A stretch of DNA of 64,000 nucleotides. Origin: Alcanivorax sp. S6407. GTDB taxonomy: Bacteria; Pseudomonadota; Gammaproteobacteria; Pseudomonadales; Alcanivoracaceae. Under the pieces are notes generated by a model. It had not been told where the DNA came from. It worked only from the letters and a program-made list of their open reading frames with translations, and made no database searches. Position 1 is the first letter of the stretch; each line of letters begins with the position of its first letter. The stretch spans positions 62,001 through 126,000 of the forward strand of contig NZ_JALKBH010000001.1 in assembly GCF_023016115.1 (NCBI RefSeq). The letters run 5' to 3'. Positions 44,762 through 53,397 of this stretch are shown here, piece after piece. Position numbers and translations under genes: made by a program.

Positions 44762-45781
44762 ATGTCTGACACAATTTCCCCGCTGCTGATGCTGGACCTG
44801 GAAGGGCTCACCGTCACGGATTCCGAAAAGGATCTGCTGCGCCATCCCGGCGCCGGAGGTCTGATCCTGTTTGCCCGTAATTATGAAAGCCGCGAGCAGC
44901 TCACTGAGCTGGTTCGCCAGGTGCGGGCGGTGCGTCCGGAATTGCTGATCGCGGTGGATCAGGAGGGCGGGCGCGTGCAGCGCTTTCGCGAACAGTTCGT
45001 GCGCCTGCCGCCCATGGCGGCACTGGGGCGTCGTTATGATGAAGACCCGGAGGCCGGGGTGCGTGAGTCGCGCCTGCTGGGTGAGTTGATGGCATCGGAG
45101 CTGACCGAGCTGGATATCGATATCAGTTTCGCCCCGGTACTGGATCTGGATTACGGCAACAGCACGGTGATTGGTGACCGCAGTTTCCACGGTGATGCGG
45201 ATGCCATGATTGCCCTGGCCGGTAGCTTTATTGATGGCATGCATGCCGCCGGCATGGCGGCCACCGGCAAGCACTTCCCGGGCCATGGCCATGTGGTGGC
45301 AGATTCTCATCTGGAACTGCCGGTGGACCCGCGCCCGCTGGCCGACATCGAAGCGGCGGACATGCGCCCCTTCGTGGCACTGGCATCGCGGCTGGATGGC
45401 ATCATGCCGGCTCATGTGATCTACAGTGCGGTTGAGAACCAGACCGCTGGTTTTTCCCGTTACTGGTTGCAGGATCAGCTTCGCCAGAAGCTGGGTTTCC
45501 GTGGCGTGATCTTTTCCGATGACATGTCCATGGCAGGGGCGCAGTGTGCTGGCGGCTATCCGGAGCGGGCCGAAGCGGCCCTGACGGCGGGTTGCGATAT
45601 GGTACTGGCATGCAATAACCGGGATGGGGCAGAACAGATGCTGGCCTGGCTGGAAGGTCAGCGTTTCAGTGGACAGGTAGCGGCGGGAGGTCTGCGTGCG
45701 CGGCCCCGCTGTGCCATGGATGCGGGTCGTCGGCGTGAGGCCGAGACCCTGGCAAAAACCTTGATTGAGGATTACGCATGA
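44762..45781 (+). CDS. nagZ: Beta-N-acetylhexosaminidase NagZ
   Basis: A 339-residue cytoplasmic GH3 enzyme that removes N-acetylglucosamine from anhydro-muropeptides in cell-wall recycling. The mobile loop KHFPGHG(H)VVADSH (about 175-190) contains the catalytic histidine, and the nucleophile is the aspartate in FSDDMSM (about 253). Length matches E. coli NagZ. The start codon follows the L,D-transpeptidase gene by 19 bp. The stop overlaps the MscS start by four bases (ATGA), so the genes form one operon. Confidence 0.95.
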   Translation: MSDTISPLLMLDLEGLTVTDSEKDLLRHPGAGGLILFARNYESREQLTELVRQVRAVRPELLIAVDQEGGRVQRFREQFVRLPPMAALGRRYDEDPEAGVRESRLLGELMASELTELDIDISFAPVLDLDYGNSTVIGDRSFHGDADAMIALAGSFIDGMHAAGMAATGKHFPGHGHVVADSHLELPVDPRPLADIEAADMRPFVALASRLDGIMPAHVIYSAVENQTAGFSRYWLQDQLRQKLGFRGVIFSDDMSMAGAQCAGGYPERAEAALTAGCDMVLACNNRDGAEQMLAWLEGQRFSGQVAAGGLRARPRCAMDAGRRREAETLAKTLIEDYA

Positions 45782-46935
45782 ATTGGGACTGGAGCCAGCT
45801 GCTGGCCTGGCCAACACAGGAAACCCCTTCGGATATCTGGTGGACCCAGCTGTTCTTGTTGGTGGTGTGCACGGTTGCCGTTAACTTCACCATGATGCGG
45901 TTGATCGATGTAGCAGAGAGGCTGATCACCAAGACGGATACCCTGTGGGACGATGCGCTGCTTGAGGCGGCCAGAATTCCGCTGCGCCTGGTGTTCTGGG
46001 TGGTCGGCCTGTCGATTTGCGTTGAGCTACTGCAGGCCGTCAGTGAAGAGCAGAACCTGGTCTTTGACCTGGTGCCCCAGGCGCGCCGTATTGGCTTCAT
46101 TGTGATCATCGCCATGTTCCTCAACAGGTTCATCTCCTACACGGAAAAGAACCTGATTGATCCGTCACGTATGCGCAAGCCCATGGATCATTCCACTGCG
46201 GCGGCCATTGCCAAGCTGCTGCGGGTCTCGGTGATTATCACTGCATTGCTGATCATTCTACAGACCCTGGGCTACAGCATCTCCGGTGTGTTGGCCTTTG
46301 GTGGTATCGGCGGCATGGCGGTGGCGTTCGCGGCCAAGGATCTGCTGGCGAACTTTTTTGGCGGCATGATGGTGTATCTGGACAAGCCGTTCCGGGTAGG
46401 GGACTGGGTACGCTCACCGGACCGCTCCATTGAGGGCACAGTGGAAAACATTGGTTGGCGCCTGACTCGCATCCGCACCTTCGACCAGCGCCCGCTGTAT
46501 ATTCCCAATGCCATGTTTACCTCCATCGTGCTGGAGAACCCGTCGCGGATGTTCAATCGCCGTATCAATGAAAAGATCGGCATTCGCTACGATGACTGGC
46601 AAAAGATGCCGGCTATTGTGGGGGCGGTGAAAGCCATGCTGGTGGCTCATGAAGAACTGGAAACCGAAGGAAAGACCCTGATCGTCAACTTCGACAGTTA
46701 CGGAGCCTCTCACCTGGAATTCTTTATCTATACCTTCACCAAAACCACCGACTGGGTGCGTTACCATGAGATCAAGCAGGATGTTCTCATGAAGATCATG
46801 AAGATTGTGGATGAGCACGGCGCCGAGTTTGCCTTCCCCACCCGTACCCTGCATCTGGTCAGTAACAATAACGATCATCCCTCAACCGGTCTTGAGGATG
46901 ACAACGTAGAGGAACCGCAACATGTCCATCGCTGA
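45778..46935 (+). CDS. MscS-family mechanosensitive channel
   Basis: A 385-residue inner-membrane channel. About four membrane helices lie in the N-terminal 170 residues. The pore helix region (about 165-200) contains the Gly/Ala-rich GVLAFGGIGGMAVAFAAKD typical of MscS TM3. The beta domain (PFRVGDWVRSPD) and the alpha/beta cytoplasmic vestibule follow. It releases solutes on hypo-osmotic shock. It overlaps nagZ by 4 bp and the PRTase gene by 14 bp, indicating translational coupling. Confidence 0.92.
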   Translation: MNWDWSQLLAWPTQETPSDIWWTQLFLLVVCTVAVNFTMMRLIDVAERLITKTDTLWDDALLEAARIPLRLVFWVVGLSICVELLQAVSEEQNLVFDLVPQARRIGFIVIIAMFLNRFISYTEKNLIDPSRMRKPMDHSTAAAIAKLLRVSVIITALLIILQTLGYSISGVLAFGGIGGMAVAFAAKDLLANFFGGMMVYLDKPFRVGDWVRSPDRSIEGTVENIGWRLTRIRTFDQRPLYIPNAMFTSIVLENPSRMFNRRINEKIGIRYDDWQKMPAIVGAVKAMLVAHEELETEGKTLIVNFDSYGASHLEFFIYTFTKTTDWVRYHEIKQDVLMKIMKIVDEHGAEFAFPTRTLHLVSNNNDHPSTGLEDDNVEEPQHVHR

Positions 46936-47509
46936 TGATGTGCAAAAGGAATTGATGCAGGTCCGCCGTGAGGCCATTGAACTGCATTCTTCCGATCAGG
47001 TTCAGGAAGCTATCGCCAAGCTGGCCTTCGCGGTGACTGAACAATACAGCGGCAAGGTGCCGGTGTTTGTGACCATCATGAATGGCGGCATGATCTTTGC
47101 GGCGGAGCTGGTCAAACGGCTGGATTTCCCTCTTGAGATGGATTACCTGCATGCCAGCCGCTACCTGGGTGAAACCACCGGTGGCGACGTGGAGTGGCTG
47201 GTGACGCCCAACGCCAGTCTGGCTGGCCGTCATGTGCTGATCGTGGATGACATTCTCGATGTGGGCACCACTCTGCTGTCCATTATCCGCGCCTGTGAAG
47301 CCCAGGGGGCAGCGTCGGTGAAGACTTGTGTGCTGGTGGACAAGCAGCATGACCGCAAGGCGGAGCCCGGCCTGAAAGCTGACTTCACCGCGCTGGAAGC
47401 GGCGGATTATTTCCTGTTCGGCATGGGCATGGATTACAAGGGCTTCTGGCGTAATGCGCCGGGCATCTATGCCGTGAGAGAAGACGCGGTAAAAGAGGAT
47501 AACCAATAG
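46922..47509 (+). CDS. hpt: Hypoxanthine-guanine phosphoribosyltransferase
   Basis: A 195-residue type I phosphoribosyltransferase. VDDILDVGTTL is the PRPP-binding loop with the catalytic acidic pair. The flexible-loop region YLGETTGG and the purine-binding end FLFGMGMDYKGFWRN resemble hypoxanthine-guanine PRTases. It converts hypoxanthine or guanine with PRPP into IMP or GMP. It overlaps the MscS gene by 14 bp. The next gene, one base downstream, makes hypoxanthine, so the two act in series. Confidence 0.9.
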   Translation: MSIADDVQKELMQVRREAIELHSSDQVQEAIAKLAFAVTEQYSGKVPVFVTIMNGGMIFAAELVKRLDFPLEMDYLHASRYLGETTGGDVEWLVTPNASLAGRHVLIVDDILDVGTTLLSIIRACEAQGAASVKTCVLVDKQHDRKAEPGLKADFTALEAADYFLFGMGMDYKGFWRNAPGIYAVREDAVKEDNQ

Positions 47510-47510
47510 C

Positions 47511-48251
47511 ATGCTGGCGTTTATTGGCGGTACCGGCCTGACCCGGATGGACAACCTGGAGATCCTCCAGCGCCACGACATCACCACCCGGTTCGGCAAG
47601 CCGTCCGCGCCGGTGCTGGAGGGTGAGCTGGACGGTCAACGGGTACTGTTTCTGGCCCGTCATGGTGATCCCCACGTGATGCTGCCTCATCAGGTCAACT
47701 ACCGTGCCAATATGGTGGCCCTGAAAGAAGCGGGGGCCACGGCTGTTGTGGCTGCTAATGCAGTGGGCGGCATTACCGATGATGCGCCTACTGGCGCACT
47801 GGTGCTGCCGGATCAGATCATTGATTACACCTGGGGTCGCGAGATGACCCTGTTCGATGACCCCGCCGAGCCGCTGGTGCATGTGGATTTCAGTTGGCCT
47901 TTCGATACCGCCTTGCGCAGCGCTCTCAAGGATCAGCTGGCCGGCACCGAACTGAACTGGACCGACGGTGGTTGCTATGCGGCTACCCAGGGGCCGCGGC
48001 TGGAAACGGCGGCAGAGATTCAGCGTCTTGAACGGGATGGCTGTGACATTGTTGGTATGACCGGTATGCCGGAAGCGGTGCTGGCCCGTGAGCTGGAGCT
48101 GCCCTATGCCATGTTGTCGCTGGTGGTGAACCCGGCGGCAGGCAAGTCCACCCACGAAATCACCATGGCGGAAATCGAAGCGGTGATTCACGACGGCATG
48201 GCCAGTGTGTGCCAGCTGTTGGCGGATTTTGCCCGCCGTTATTCTGCCTGA
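47511..48251 (+). CDS. S-methyl-5'-thioinosine phosphorylase (MTIP/MTAP family)
   Basis: A 246-residue purine nucleoside phosphorylase of the MtnP family. The N-terminal IGGTGLTR phosphate-binding loop, the HG(D)PH motif, the AANAVGGI segment and DGGCYAATQGPRLETAAEI are present. The closest characterised relative I recall is Pseudomonas PA3004, which prefers methylthioinosine over methylthioadenosine. The products are methylthioribose-1-phosphate and hypoxanthine, the latter used by the PRTase gene one base upstream. Choice between MTIP and MTAP rests on that relation, not on tested residues. Confidence 0.87.
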   Translation: MLAFIGGTGLTRMDNLEILQRHDITTRFGKPSAPVLEGELDGQRVLFLARHGDPHVMLPHQVNYRANMVALKEAGATAVVAANAVGGITDDAPTGALVLPDQIIDYTWGREMTLFDDPAEPLVHVDFSWPFDTALRSALKDQLAGTELNWTDGGCYAATQGPRLETAAEIQRLERDGCDIVGMTGMPEAVLARELELPYAMLSLVVNPAAGKSTHEITMAEIEAVIHDGMASVCQLLADFARRYSA

Positions 48252-48302
48252 CGCTGACAGGGCCGCCGCGCTTGCGGTGGCCATTAGACGGAGTCTGCTG
48301 CC

Positions 48303-49337
48303 TTGACCTTGCTGATCATTTTTGCTGCTGTTTCCATTGGTTTTTCTTTTCTTTGTTCTGTGCTGGAAGCGGCCTTGTTGTCCATCACGCCAAGCTTTAT
48401 TGCCGGACTGCGTGATACCCGTCCGGCATTGTATAAAGCTCTGCGCGCCTACAAGGATGATATCGACAAGCCGTTGTCGGCGATTTTGACCCTGAATACC
48501 GTGGCGCATACGGTGGGGGCCACCGGTGTTGGTGCGCAGGTGGCAGTGGTGTTTGGTGAAGCCTGGCTGGCGGCAGCCTCGATTGTGATGACGCTGGTTA
48601 TCCTGATCCTGTCCGAGATCATTCCCAAGACCATCGGTGCAAAATACTGGCGTTCTCTGGCTCCCATGCTGCCGCCGGTGCTGAAGGTGATCATGGTGTC
48701 GCTGGCCCCTTTTGTGTGGCTGTCCAAGCTGATTACCAGCCGGATTGGCGGCAATGAGCACGACGTGGATGTGCGTGGCGAGATTGCCGCTCTGGCGGAT
48801 ATGGGCAAGGACCAGCAGGCGCTGGAAGACGATGAGCACAAGGTGATTCAGAACATCCTGCGTCTGCATGACGTCAAGGTGGGCGCCATCATGACGCCAC
48901 GCACGGTGTGTCGTACGGTGCGCCCGGAGATGACCGTGGCGGACTTTCTGGAACAGGAAAAAGGCCAGCCGTTTTCCCGTTTTCCGGTCATGAATGACAA
49001 GGGGGAATGCAGCGGCTATATCCACAAGTCTGACTTGCTGGGCGTGTCTGCAGAGCAGACCATGAAGGCACTGGCGCTGGAAGTGTCCATGATCAGCACC
49101 CGCCTGAGCATCGAAGACCTTTTCCACGCCATGCTTAACCAGCGCCAGCATATGGCGGTGGTCTACGACGAGCACGGAACCTGGGTGGGCCTGATCACCC
49201 TGGAAGATATTCTGGAAACCATTCTGGGCCGCGAAATCATGGATGAAACCGACAACGTGGCCGATTTACGACTCTATGCTCGCCAGCGCTGGAGCCGAAA
49301 ACTCAAAAAGCACGCGGAACCTGACCAGGATTCCTGA
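48303..49337 (+). CDS. CNNM/CorC-type transporter (DUF21 plus CBS pair)
   Basis: A 344-residue membrane protein. The DUF21/CNNM transmembrane domain (about 1-170) contains SEIIPKTIGAKYW, the conserved site of this family. Two CBS domains (about 195-310) bind adenosyl ligands; MTPRTVCRTV opens the first. Members export Mg2+ or Co2+ or affect sodium and magnesium balance. The corC-type C-terminal domain is missing. The TTG start at 48303 is supported by GGAG 7 bases upstream. It is 51 bp downstream of the phosphorylase gene. Confidence 0.9.
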   Translation: MTLLIIFAAVSIGFSFLCSVLEAALLSITPSFIAGLRDTRPALYKALRAYKDDIDKPLSAILTLNTVAHTVGATGVGAQVAVVFGEAWLAAASIVMTLVILILSEIIPKTIGAKYWRSLAPMLPPVLKVIMVSLAPFVWLSKLITSRIGGNEHDVDVRGEIAALADMGKDQQALEDDEHKVIQNILRLHDVKVGAIMTPRTVCRTVRPEMTVADFLEQEKGQPFSRFPVMNDKGECSGYIHKSDLLGVSAEQTMKALALEVSMISTRLSIEDLFHAMLNQRQHMAVVYDEHGTWVGLITLEDILETILGREIMDETDNVADLRLYARQRWSRKLKKHAEPDQDS

Positions 49338-49367
49338 ACGCGTTTGCTGATAACAAGGAGGCAAATC

Positions 49368-50336
49368 ATGGCACAGATTTACAAGGACAATAGCGAGACC
49401 ATTGGCAACACGCCGCTGGTGAAAATCAACCGCATCAGCCAGGGCAACATTCTCGCCAAGCTGGAGTCCCGTAACCCGGCGGGCAGCGTGAAGTGCCGTA
49501 TCGGTGCATCGATGATCTGGGATGCGGAGCAGAGCGGCAAGCTCAAGCCCGGCATGACCCTGGTGGAGCCCACCAGTGGCAACACCGGTATTGCGCTGGC
49601 CTATGTGGCGGCGGCCCGTGGCTATGATCTGGTCCTGACCATGCCTGACTCCATGAGCCTGGAGCGTCGCAAGATCCTCAAGGCGCTGGGCGCCAAGCTG
49701 GTGCTGACCCCGGGTGCCAAGGGCATGCCCGGTGCCATTGCCAAAGCCGCAGAGCTGGTGGAAGAAAATCCGTCCACTCACCTGATGCTGCAGCAGTTCG
49801 AAAACCCGGCCAACCCGGCCATTCATGAGAAAACCACCGGCCCGGAAATCTGGGATGCCACCGATGGCGAAATTGACGTGCTGGTAGCCGGTGTCGGTAC
49901 CGGCGGTACCATCACCGGGGTGTCCCGTTACATCAAGAATGCCAAGGGCAAGGCGATTACCACCGTGGCGGTAGAACCGGATTCCTCCACCATGATCACC
50001 GCGGGTCTGAGTGGTGATGAACCTACCCATGGTCCGCACAAGATCCAGGGCATCGGTGCGGGCTTTGTGCCGAAGAACCTGGACCTGTCCGTGGTGGATC
50101 GTGCCGAGCAGGTGAGCAATGAAGAGGCCATGGCCTGGGCCCACAAGCTGATGCAAGAAGAGGGCATCCTTGCCGGCATCTCCTGTGGCGCAGCCATGTG
50201 CGTGGCAGACCGTATCAGCCAGCAGACCGAGTTCGCCGGCAAAACCATCGTTGTGGTACTGCCGGATTCCGGCGAACGCTACCTGAGTTCACCACTGTTC
50301 GCGGACATGTTCAGCGAGCAGGAGTTGAGTCAGTAA
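49368..50336 (+). CDS. cysK: Cysteine synthase A
   Basis: A 322-residue PLP enzyme (O-acetylserine sulfhydrylase). [11 protein letters not shown] holds the Schiff-base lysine K42. [11 protein letters not shown] is the substrate-binding loop, [11 protein letters not shown] the phosphate-binding turn, and SGAA-type ISCGAAM the ring-nitrogen contact. It makes cysteine from O-acetylserine and sulfide. AAGGAGG lies before the ATG at 49368; the longer TTG frame is not used. A strong hairpin follows. Confidence 0.95.
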   Translation: MAQIYKDNSETIGNTPLVKINRISQGNILAKLESRNPAGSVKCRIGASMIWDAEQSGKLKPGMTLVEPTSGNTGIALAYVAAARGYDLVLTMPDSMSLERRKILKALGAKLVLTPGAKGMPGAIAKAAELVEENPSTHLMLQQFENPANPAIHEKTTGPEIWDATDGEIDVLVAGVGTGGTITGVSRYIKNAKGKAITTVAVEPDSSTMITAGLSGDEPTHGPHKIQGIGAGFVPKNLDLSVVDRAEQVSNEEAMAWAHKLMQEEGILAGISCGAAMCVADRISQQTEFAGKTIVVVLPDSGERYLSSPLFADMFSEQELSQ

Positions 50337-50343
50337 GTAACGC

Positions 50344-50371
50344 AGCACGCTTCACGCAACATGCAACACGC
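50344..50371. repeat. 7-bp-period array (ACGCAAC type)
   Basis: AGCACGC, TTCACGC, AACATGC, AACACGC follow in exact 7-base steps, starting 7 bp after the cysK stop. Confidence 0.7.
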
Positions 50372-50373
50372 GG

Positions 50374-50403
50374 GGAGGGCCTTGCCGGTAGGTAAGGCCC
50401 TCC
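50374..50403 (+). terminator. Strong hairpin downstream of cysK
   Basis: A 13-bp stem of GGAGGGCCTTGCC (50374-50386) with GGTAAGGCCCTCC (50391-50403), with one G-T pair and a GGTA loop. TTGCG follows rather than a T-run, so termination is likely but not certain. Confidence 0.7.
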
Positions 50404-50425
50404 TTGCGTAGGGGGCGTGCTTTTT

Positions 50426-50584
50426 GTAGGAGAGCCAACTTGTTGGCCGAATTCCGGAGTTTCGAGTAACGAGAAGCGAGTTTCGAAAAGCAAAACCTGA
50501 CGATTCCTGAGGGTTGGTTTTCGCGACTCGAAACTCGTCCCTCGCTTCTGACTCTCCATTCGGCCAACAAGTTGGCTCTCCTGC
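50426..50584. repeat. Nested inverted repeat: 27-bp arms around a TCGAAAC-type heptamer hairpin
   Basis: The outer arms, GTAGGAGAGCCAACTTG... (50426-50452) and its reverse complement (50558-50584), match at 26 of 27 positions, and each contains the small palindrome CCAACTTGTTGG. Inside lie two 7-bp-period arrays: GAGTTTC, GAGTAAC, GAGAAGC, GAGTTTC, GAAAAGC (50457-50491) and TCGCGAC, TCGAAAC, TCGTCCC, TCGCTTC (50521-50548). The rest of the 323-bp gap between cysK and the flavoprotein gene is occupied by the adjacent array and hairpin. Confidence 0.88.
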
Positions 50585-50659
50585 GGCGTGGCTTCTGTCC
50601 TTTGTTGCCAGCTTGCAGCGGTCTTTTTTGGTATCCTTGCTCCCCAATCAGGAGGGGCC

Positions 50660-51850
50660 ATGGCTGCCACCACAGAGACAGACATTGTTGTGATCGGCGC
50701 GGGTGCGGCCGGGCTGATGTGTGCGGCCACGGCGGCGTATCAGGGGCATCGGGTTCTGGTGCTGGACCACGCCAACAAGGCGGGCAAGAAGATCCTCATG
50801 TCCGGCGGTGGCCGTTGTAATTTCACCAACCTGAATACCACTCCGCAACATTTCGTTTCTGCCAACCCCCATTTCTGTAAGTCCGCCCTCAAGCGCTATA
50901 CCCCCTGGCACTTTGTCGAGCTGGTGGAACGTCATGGCATCGAGCATGTAGAAAAGGCGCCGGGGCAGCTGTTCTGCGCAGACTCTTCCAAGGAGATCCT
51001 TGGCGTCTTGCTCACCGAGTGCGAATGGGCTGGCGCTGAGATTGCCCTGAATACCTCGATCAAGCGAGTCAGCAAAACCGGCAACGGTTTCGGCCTGGCC
51101 ACCAGTGCAGGAACGATCACCTGCCAGAAACTGGTGGTGGCCTGTGGCGGGCTTTCCATCCCTACCATGGGCGCTACCGGTTTCGGCTATCAACTGGCCG
51201 AGCAGTTCGGCCTGACGGTGCTGCCCACCCGTGCCGGGCTGGTGCCCTTTACCCTGCAGCCGGACGACAAGGCCTGGCTGGCAGAGCTTTCCGGCATTAG
51301 TGCCGAGGTGGTGGCCAGTACTGCCAATGCCCGTTTTGCCGAGCCCATGCTGATTACCCACCGCGGCCTGTCCGGCCCGGCCATGCTGCAGGTGTCCAGC
51401 TTCTGGACGCCGGGGCAGGCGGTAACCGTGGACTGGTTGCCCCAGGTGTCAGACCCGGTAGCCGAACTGGCTGCCGAGCGTCAGCAACACCCGAACCGCA
51501 GTCTGGAGCGCTGGTTGCGTCAGTATTTTTCCCAGCGCCTGGCGGCGGCGCTCACTGAGCAGTTCGGCTGGCAGGGCAACCTTCAACAATTCAGTAACGA
51601 TCGTCTGGCGTCGGTAGCGGCGATTCTCAAAGGCTGGTCCTTCAAGCCTTCCGGTACCGAGGGCTACCGCACCGCTGAAGTGACGCTCGGTGGTGTGGAT
51701 ACCGATGCCATTTCCTCAAAGAACTTTGAAGTGAAATCGGTACCGGGCCTGCACTTCATCGGTGAGGTGCTGGATGTGACCGGCCAACTGGGTGGCTTCA
51801 ACTTCCAGTGGGCCTGGGCCAGCGGCTGGTGTACCGGAATGGCGCTGTAA
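50660..51850 (+). CDS. HI0933/YhiN-type FAD-dependent oxidoreductase
   Basis: A 396-residue flavoprotein. GAGAAGLMCAATAA is the FAD-binding dinucleotide motif and KILMSGGGRCNFTN the signature of the HI0933/YhiN family. GGLSIPTMGATGFG and the C-terminal GEVLDVTGQLGGFNFQWAWASG are also typical. The physiological substrate is unknown. The ATG at 50660 follows AGGAGGGGCC. The tag gene begins 17 bp after its stop. Confidence 0.92.
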   Translation: MAATTETDIVVIGAGAAGLMCAATAAYQGHRVLVLDHANKAGKKILMSGGGRCNFTNLNTTPQHFVSANPHFCKSALKRYTPWHFVELVERHGIEHVEKAPGQLFCADSSKEILGVLLTECEWAGAEIALNTSIKRVSKTGNGFGLATSAGTITCQKLVVACGGLSIPTMGATGFGYQLAEQFGLTVLPTRAGLVPFTLQPDDKAWLAELSGISAEVVASTANARFAEPMLITHRGLSGPAMLQVSSFWTPGQAVTVDWLPQVSDPVAELAAERQQHPNRSLERWLRQYFSQRLAAALTEQFGWQGNLQQFSNDRLASVAAILKGWSFKPSGTEGYRTAEVTLGGVDTDAISSKNFEVKSVPGLHFIGEVLDVTGQLGGFNFQWAWASGWCTGMAL

Positions 51851-51867
51851 CCGTCGGGGAGCAGGTC

Positions 51868-52476
51868 ATGGAAGACGTCATCATTACAGAAGATGGACTG
51901 TGTCGCTGTGCCTGGAGTCAGGCGGCACCGGATTATCCGCGCTATCACGATGAAGAGTGGGGCTTCCCAGTGGGCGATGATATTCGTCTATTCGAGAAGG
52001 TGTGCCTGGAAGGGTTTCAGGCGGGACTGAGCTGGCGCACCATTCTGGAAAAACGCGAGGCCTTTCGTGATGCCTTTGCCGGCTTCGACTTCAATGTGTT
52101 GGCGGGATTTGGCGATCGCCAGATTGATGTCCTGATGGAGAACTCAGCCATCGTCCGCAACCGCCGCAAGATTGCCTCGGTCATCAATAATGCCCGGCGG
52201 GCTCGGGAGATGGTGGCAGAGGCGGGCTCGCTGGGGGCTTTCTTCTGGGCCTATGAGCCTGATGCAGCCTGCCTGCCCGCGCCACAGTCCATCACCACCT
52301 CTCCAGAGTCTGTAGCACTCTCAAAGGCATTGAAAAAACGCGGCTGGAGCTTTGTTGGCCCGACCACCTGCTATGCCTTTATGCAGGCCATGGGGTTGAT
52401 CAATGATCATCATCATGAGTGTGTTATTCGGAACAGGGTAGAGCAGGCGCGGTCGCAGTTCGTGCGACCGGCTTGA
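51868..52476 (+). CDS. tag: DNA-3-methyladenine glycosylase I
   Basis: A 202-residue Tag-type glycosylase that removes 3-methyladenine from alkylated DNA. C14 (CRCAW), H27 (YHDEEWG) and the C-terminal His/Cys cluster NDHHHEC supply the zinc site. CLEGFQAGLSW holds the conserved glutamate and the alkylbase pocket, and KALKKRGWSFVGPTTCYAFMQA is a family block. The ATG at 51868 has GGGAG upstream. It follows the flavoprotein gene by 17 bp and lies within 1 kb of umuDC, a small DNA-damage neighbourhood. Confidence 0.94.
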   Translation: MEDVIITEDGLCRCAWSQAAPDYPRYHDEEWGFPVGDDIRLFEKVCLEGFQAGLSWRTILEKREAFRDAFAGFDFNVLAGFGDRQIDVLMENSAIVRNRRKIASVINNARRAREMVAEAGSLGAFFWAYEPDAACLPAPQSITTSPESVALSKALKKRGWSFVGPTTCYAFMQAMGLINDHHHECVIRNRVEQARSQFVRPA

Positions 52477-52487
52477 GGAGGGAGGTC

Positions 52488-52778
52488 TTATACCGGAAAT
52501 GCCATGAAGCGCTTGCCGATCAGGAACAGGGCCTGGATCTCTGTGGGTTCGATCAGGCACTGGACGGCATCACAGGCCAGCTGGATATAGGGGTAGCGAT
52601 GGCCCCAGGCGCTGGGTCTCACAAAATGGAGGCGTTGCTCGCCGCTGTGCTGGTTGAACGCCAGAAAGCCATCGTGATCCTCACTGTAGAGGACATAGCC
52701 CTGGAACACCGCATTGGCGGGAAGTCCAAGTTCTTCCACAAAGTCAGAGAACCAGTTGGGGTTGGATTCCACGTTCAT
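52488..52778 (-). CDS. Unknown small protein, 96 residues
   Basis: Not recognised. A compact soluble protein with several aromatic residues (FQGYVLYSEDHDGFLAF, ending LIGKRFMAFPV). The ATG at 52778 follows GAGGAG at 5 bases; an earlier in-frame start lacks a site. It converges with tag (11-bp gap) and is divergent from umuDC. No membrane segment or signal peptide is visible. Confidence 0.7.
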   Translation of the reverse strand: MNVESNPNWFSDFVEELGLPANAVFQGYVLYSEDHDGFLAFNQHSGEQRLHFVRPSAWGHRYPYIQLACDAVQCLIEPTEIQALFLIGKRFMAFPV

Positions 52779-52935
52779 ACCACTCCTCGGCCGTTTTTTT
52801 CCTGTGGCCACTTCTTGATGTTATGGGCCTACCTTAAGCGATAAGTTGCATTGAACGGATAGCGTTTATTACGCGCTTTTGTGAGTGTTTGTGAGCCTTG
52901 TTCGGGTTTCGTATCCGTACGATAGTGCTGACTCT

Positions 52936-52959
52936 AATGCTGTACATATGGACAGCATT
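52936..52959. promoter_or_regulatory. LexA box upstream of umuDC
   Basis: AATGCTGT and ACAGCATT form perfect 8-base arms around ACATATGG, giving the consensus CTGT-N8-ACAG. It lies 39 bp before the umuD start, as expected for SOS control. Confidence 0.9.
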
Positions 52960-52997
52960 TGGGTAACCTGATTTCCCATCAATGAGTCAGGTGTGTC

Positions 52998-53396
52998 ATG
53001 GCTGCATTACCGTTGTTTACCGAAGCCGTGCGGGCCGGATTTCCTTCTCCGGCCCAGGGCTACATGGAAGAACCGCTGGATCTGAACAAGCTGTGCATTC
53101 GACAGGAAGCGGCCACCTTTCTGTTGCGGGTGGAGGGGGATTCCATGATCGAGGCTGGCATTTACGCTGGTGATATTCTGGTGGTGGATCGCTCTCTGCA
53201 AGCCGTGCATGGCGATATCGTGGTGGCTGCCGTGGGCGGGGAATTCACCGTCAAGGAATTATCCCTGAAGCCTTCTCCCCGGTTATTGCCCCGTAATCCT
53301 GACTATGCGCCCATTGTGCTGGAAGAGGGCGGTTGGGAGCTGTTTGGGGTGGTGACCTTCGCGCTGCATACCCTGCGCGGTACCGCGGGAGCCTGA
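52998..53396 (+). CDS. umuD: SOS polymerase accessory protein UmuD
   Basis: A 132-residue LexA-like S24 peptidase that self-cleaves in the RecA-stimulated SOS response to give UmuD', the partner of DNA polymerase V. The cleavage site aligns at A13-G14 (VRAGFPSPA). The catalytic dyad is S49 (GDSMI) and K86 (GEFTVKEL), 37 residues apart as in E. coli. It has a shorter N-terminus than E. coli UmuD. One base separates it from umuC. Confidence 0.95.
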   Translation: MAALPLFTEAVRAGFPSPAQGYMEEPLDLNKLCIRQEAATFLLRVEGDSMIEAGIYAGDILVVDRSLQAVHGDIVVAAVGGEFTVKELSLKPSPRLLPRNPDYAPIVLEEGGWELFGVVTFALHTLRGTAGA

Positions 53397-53397
53397 G

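Noticed and set aside
47385-49175. 596-residue open frame on the minus strand over hpt, the phosphorylase and the CNNM gene
   Set aside because: It lies entirely antisense to three well-supported genes. Its composition (His, Gln and Arg rich, no domain) is typical of a shadow frame in GC-rich DNA.
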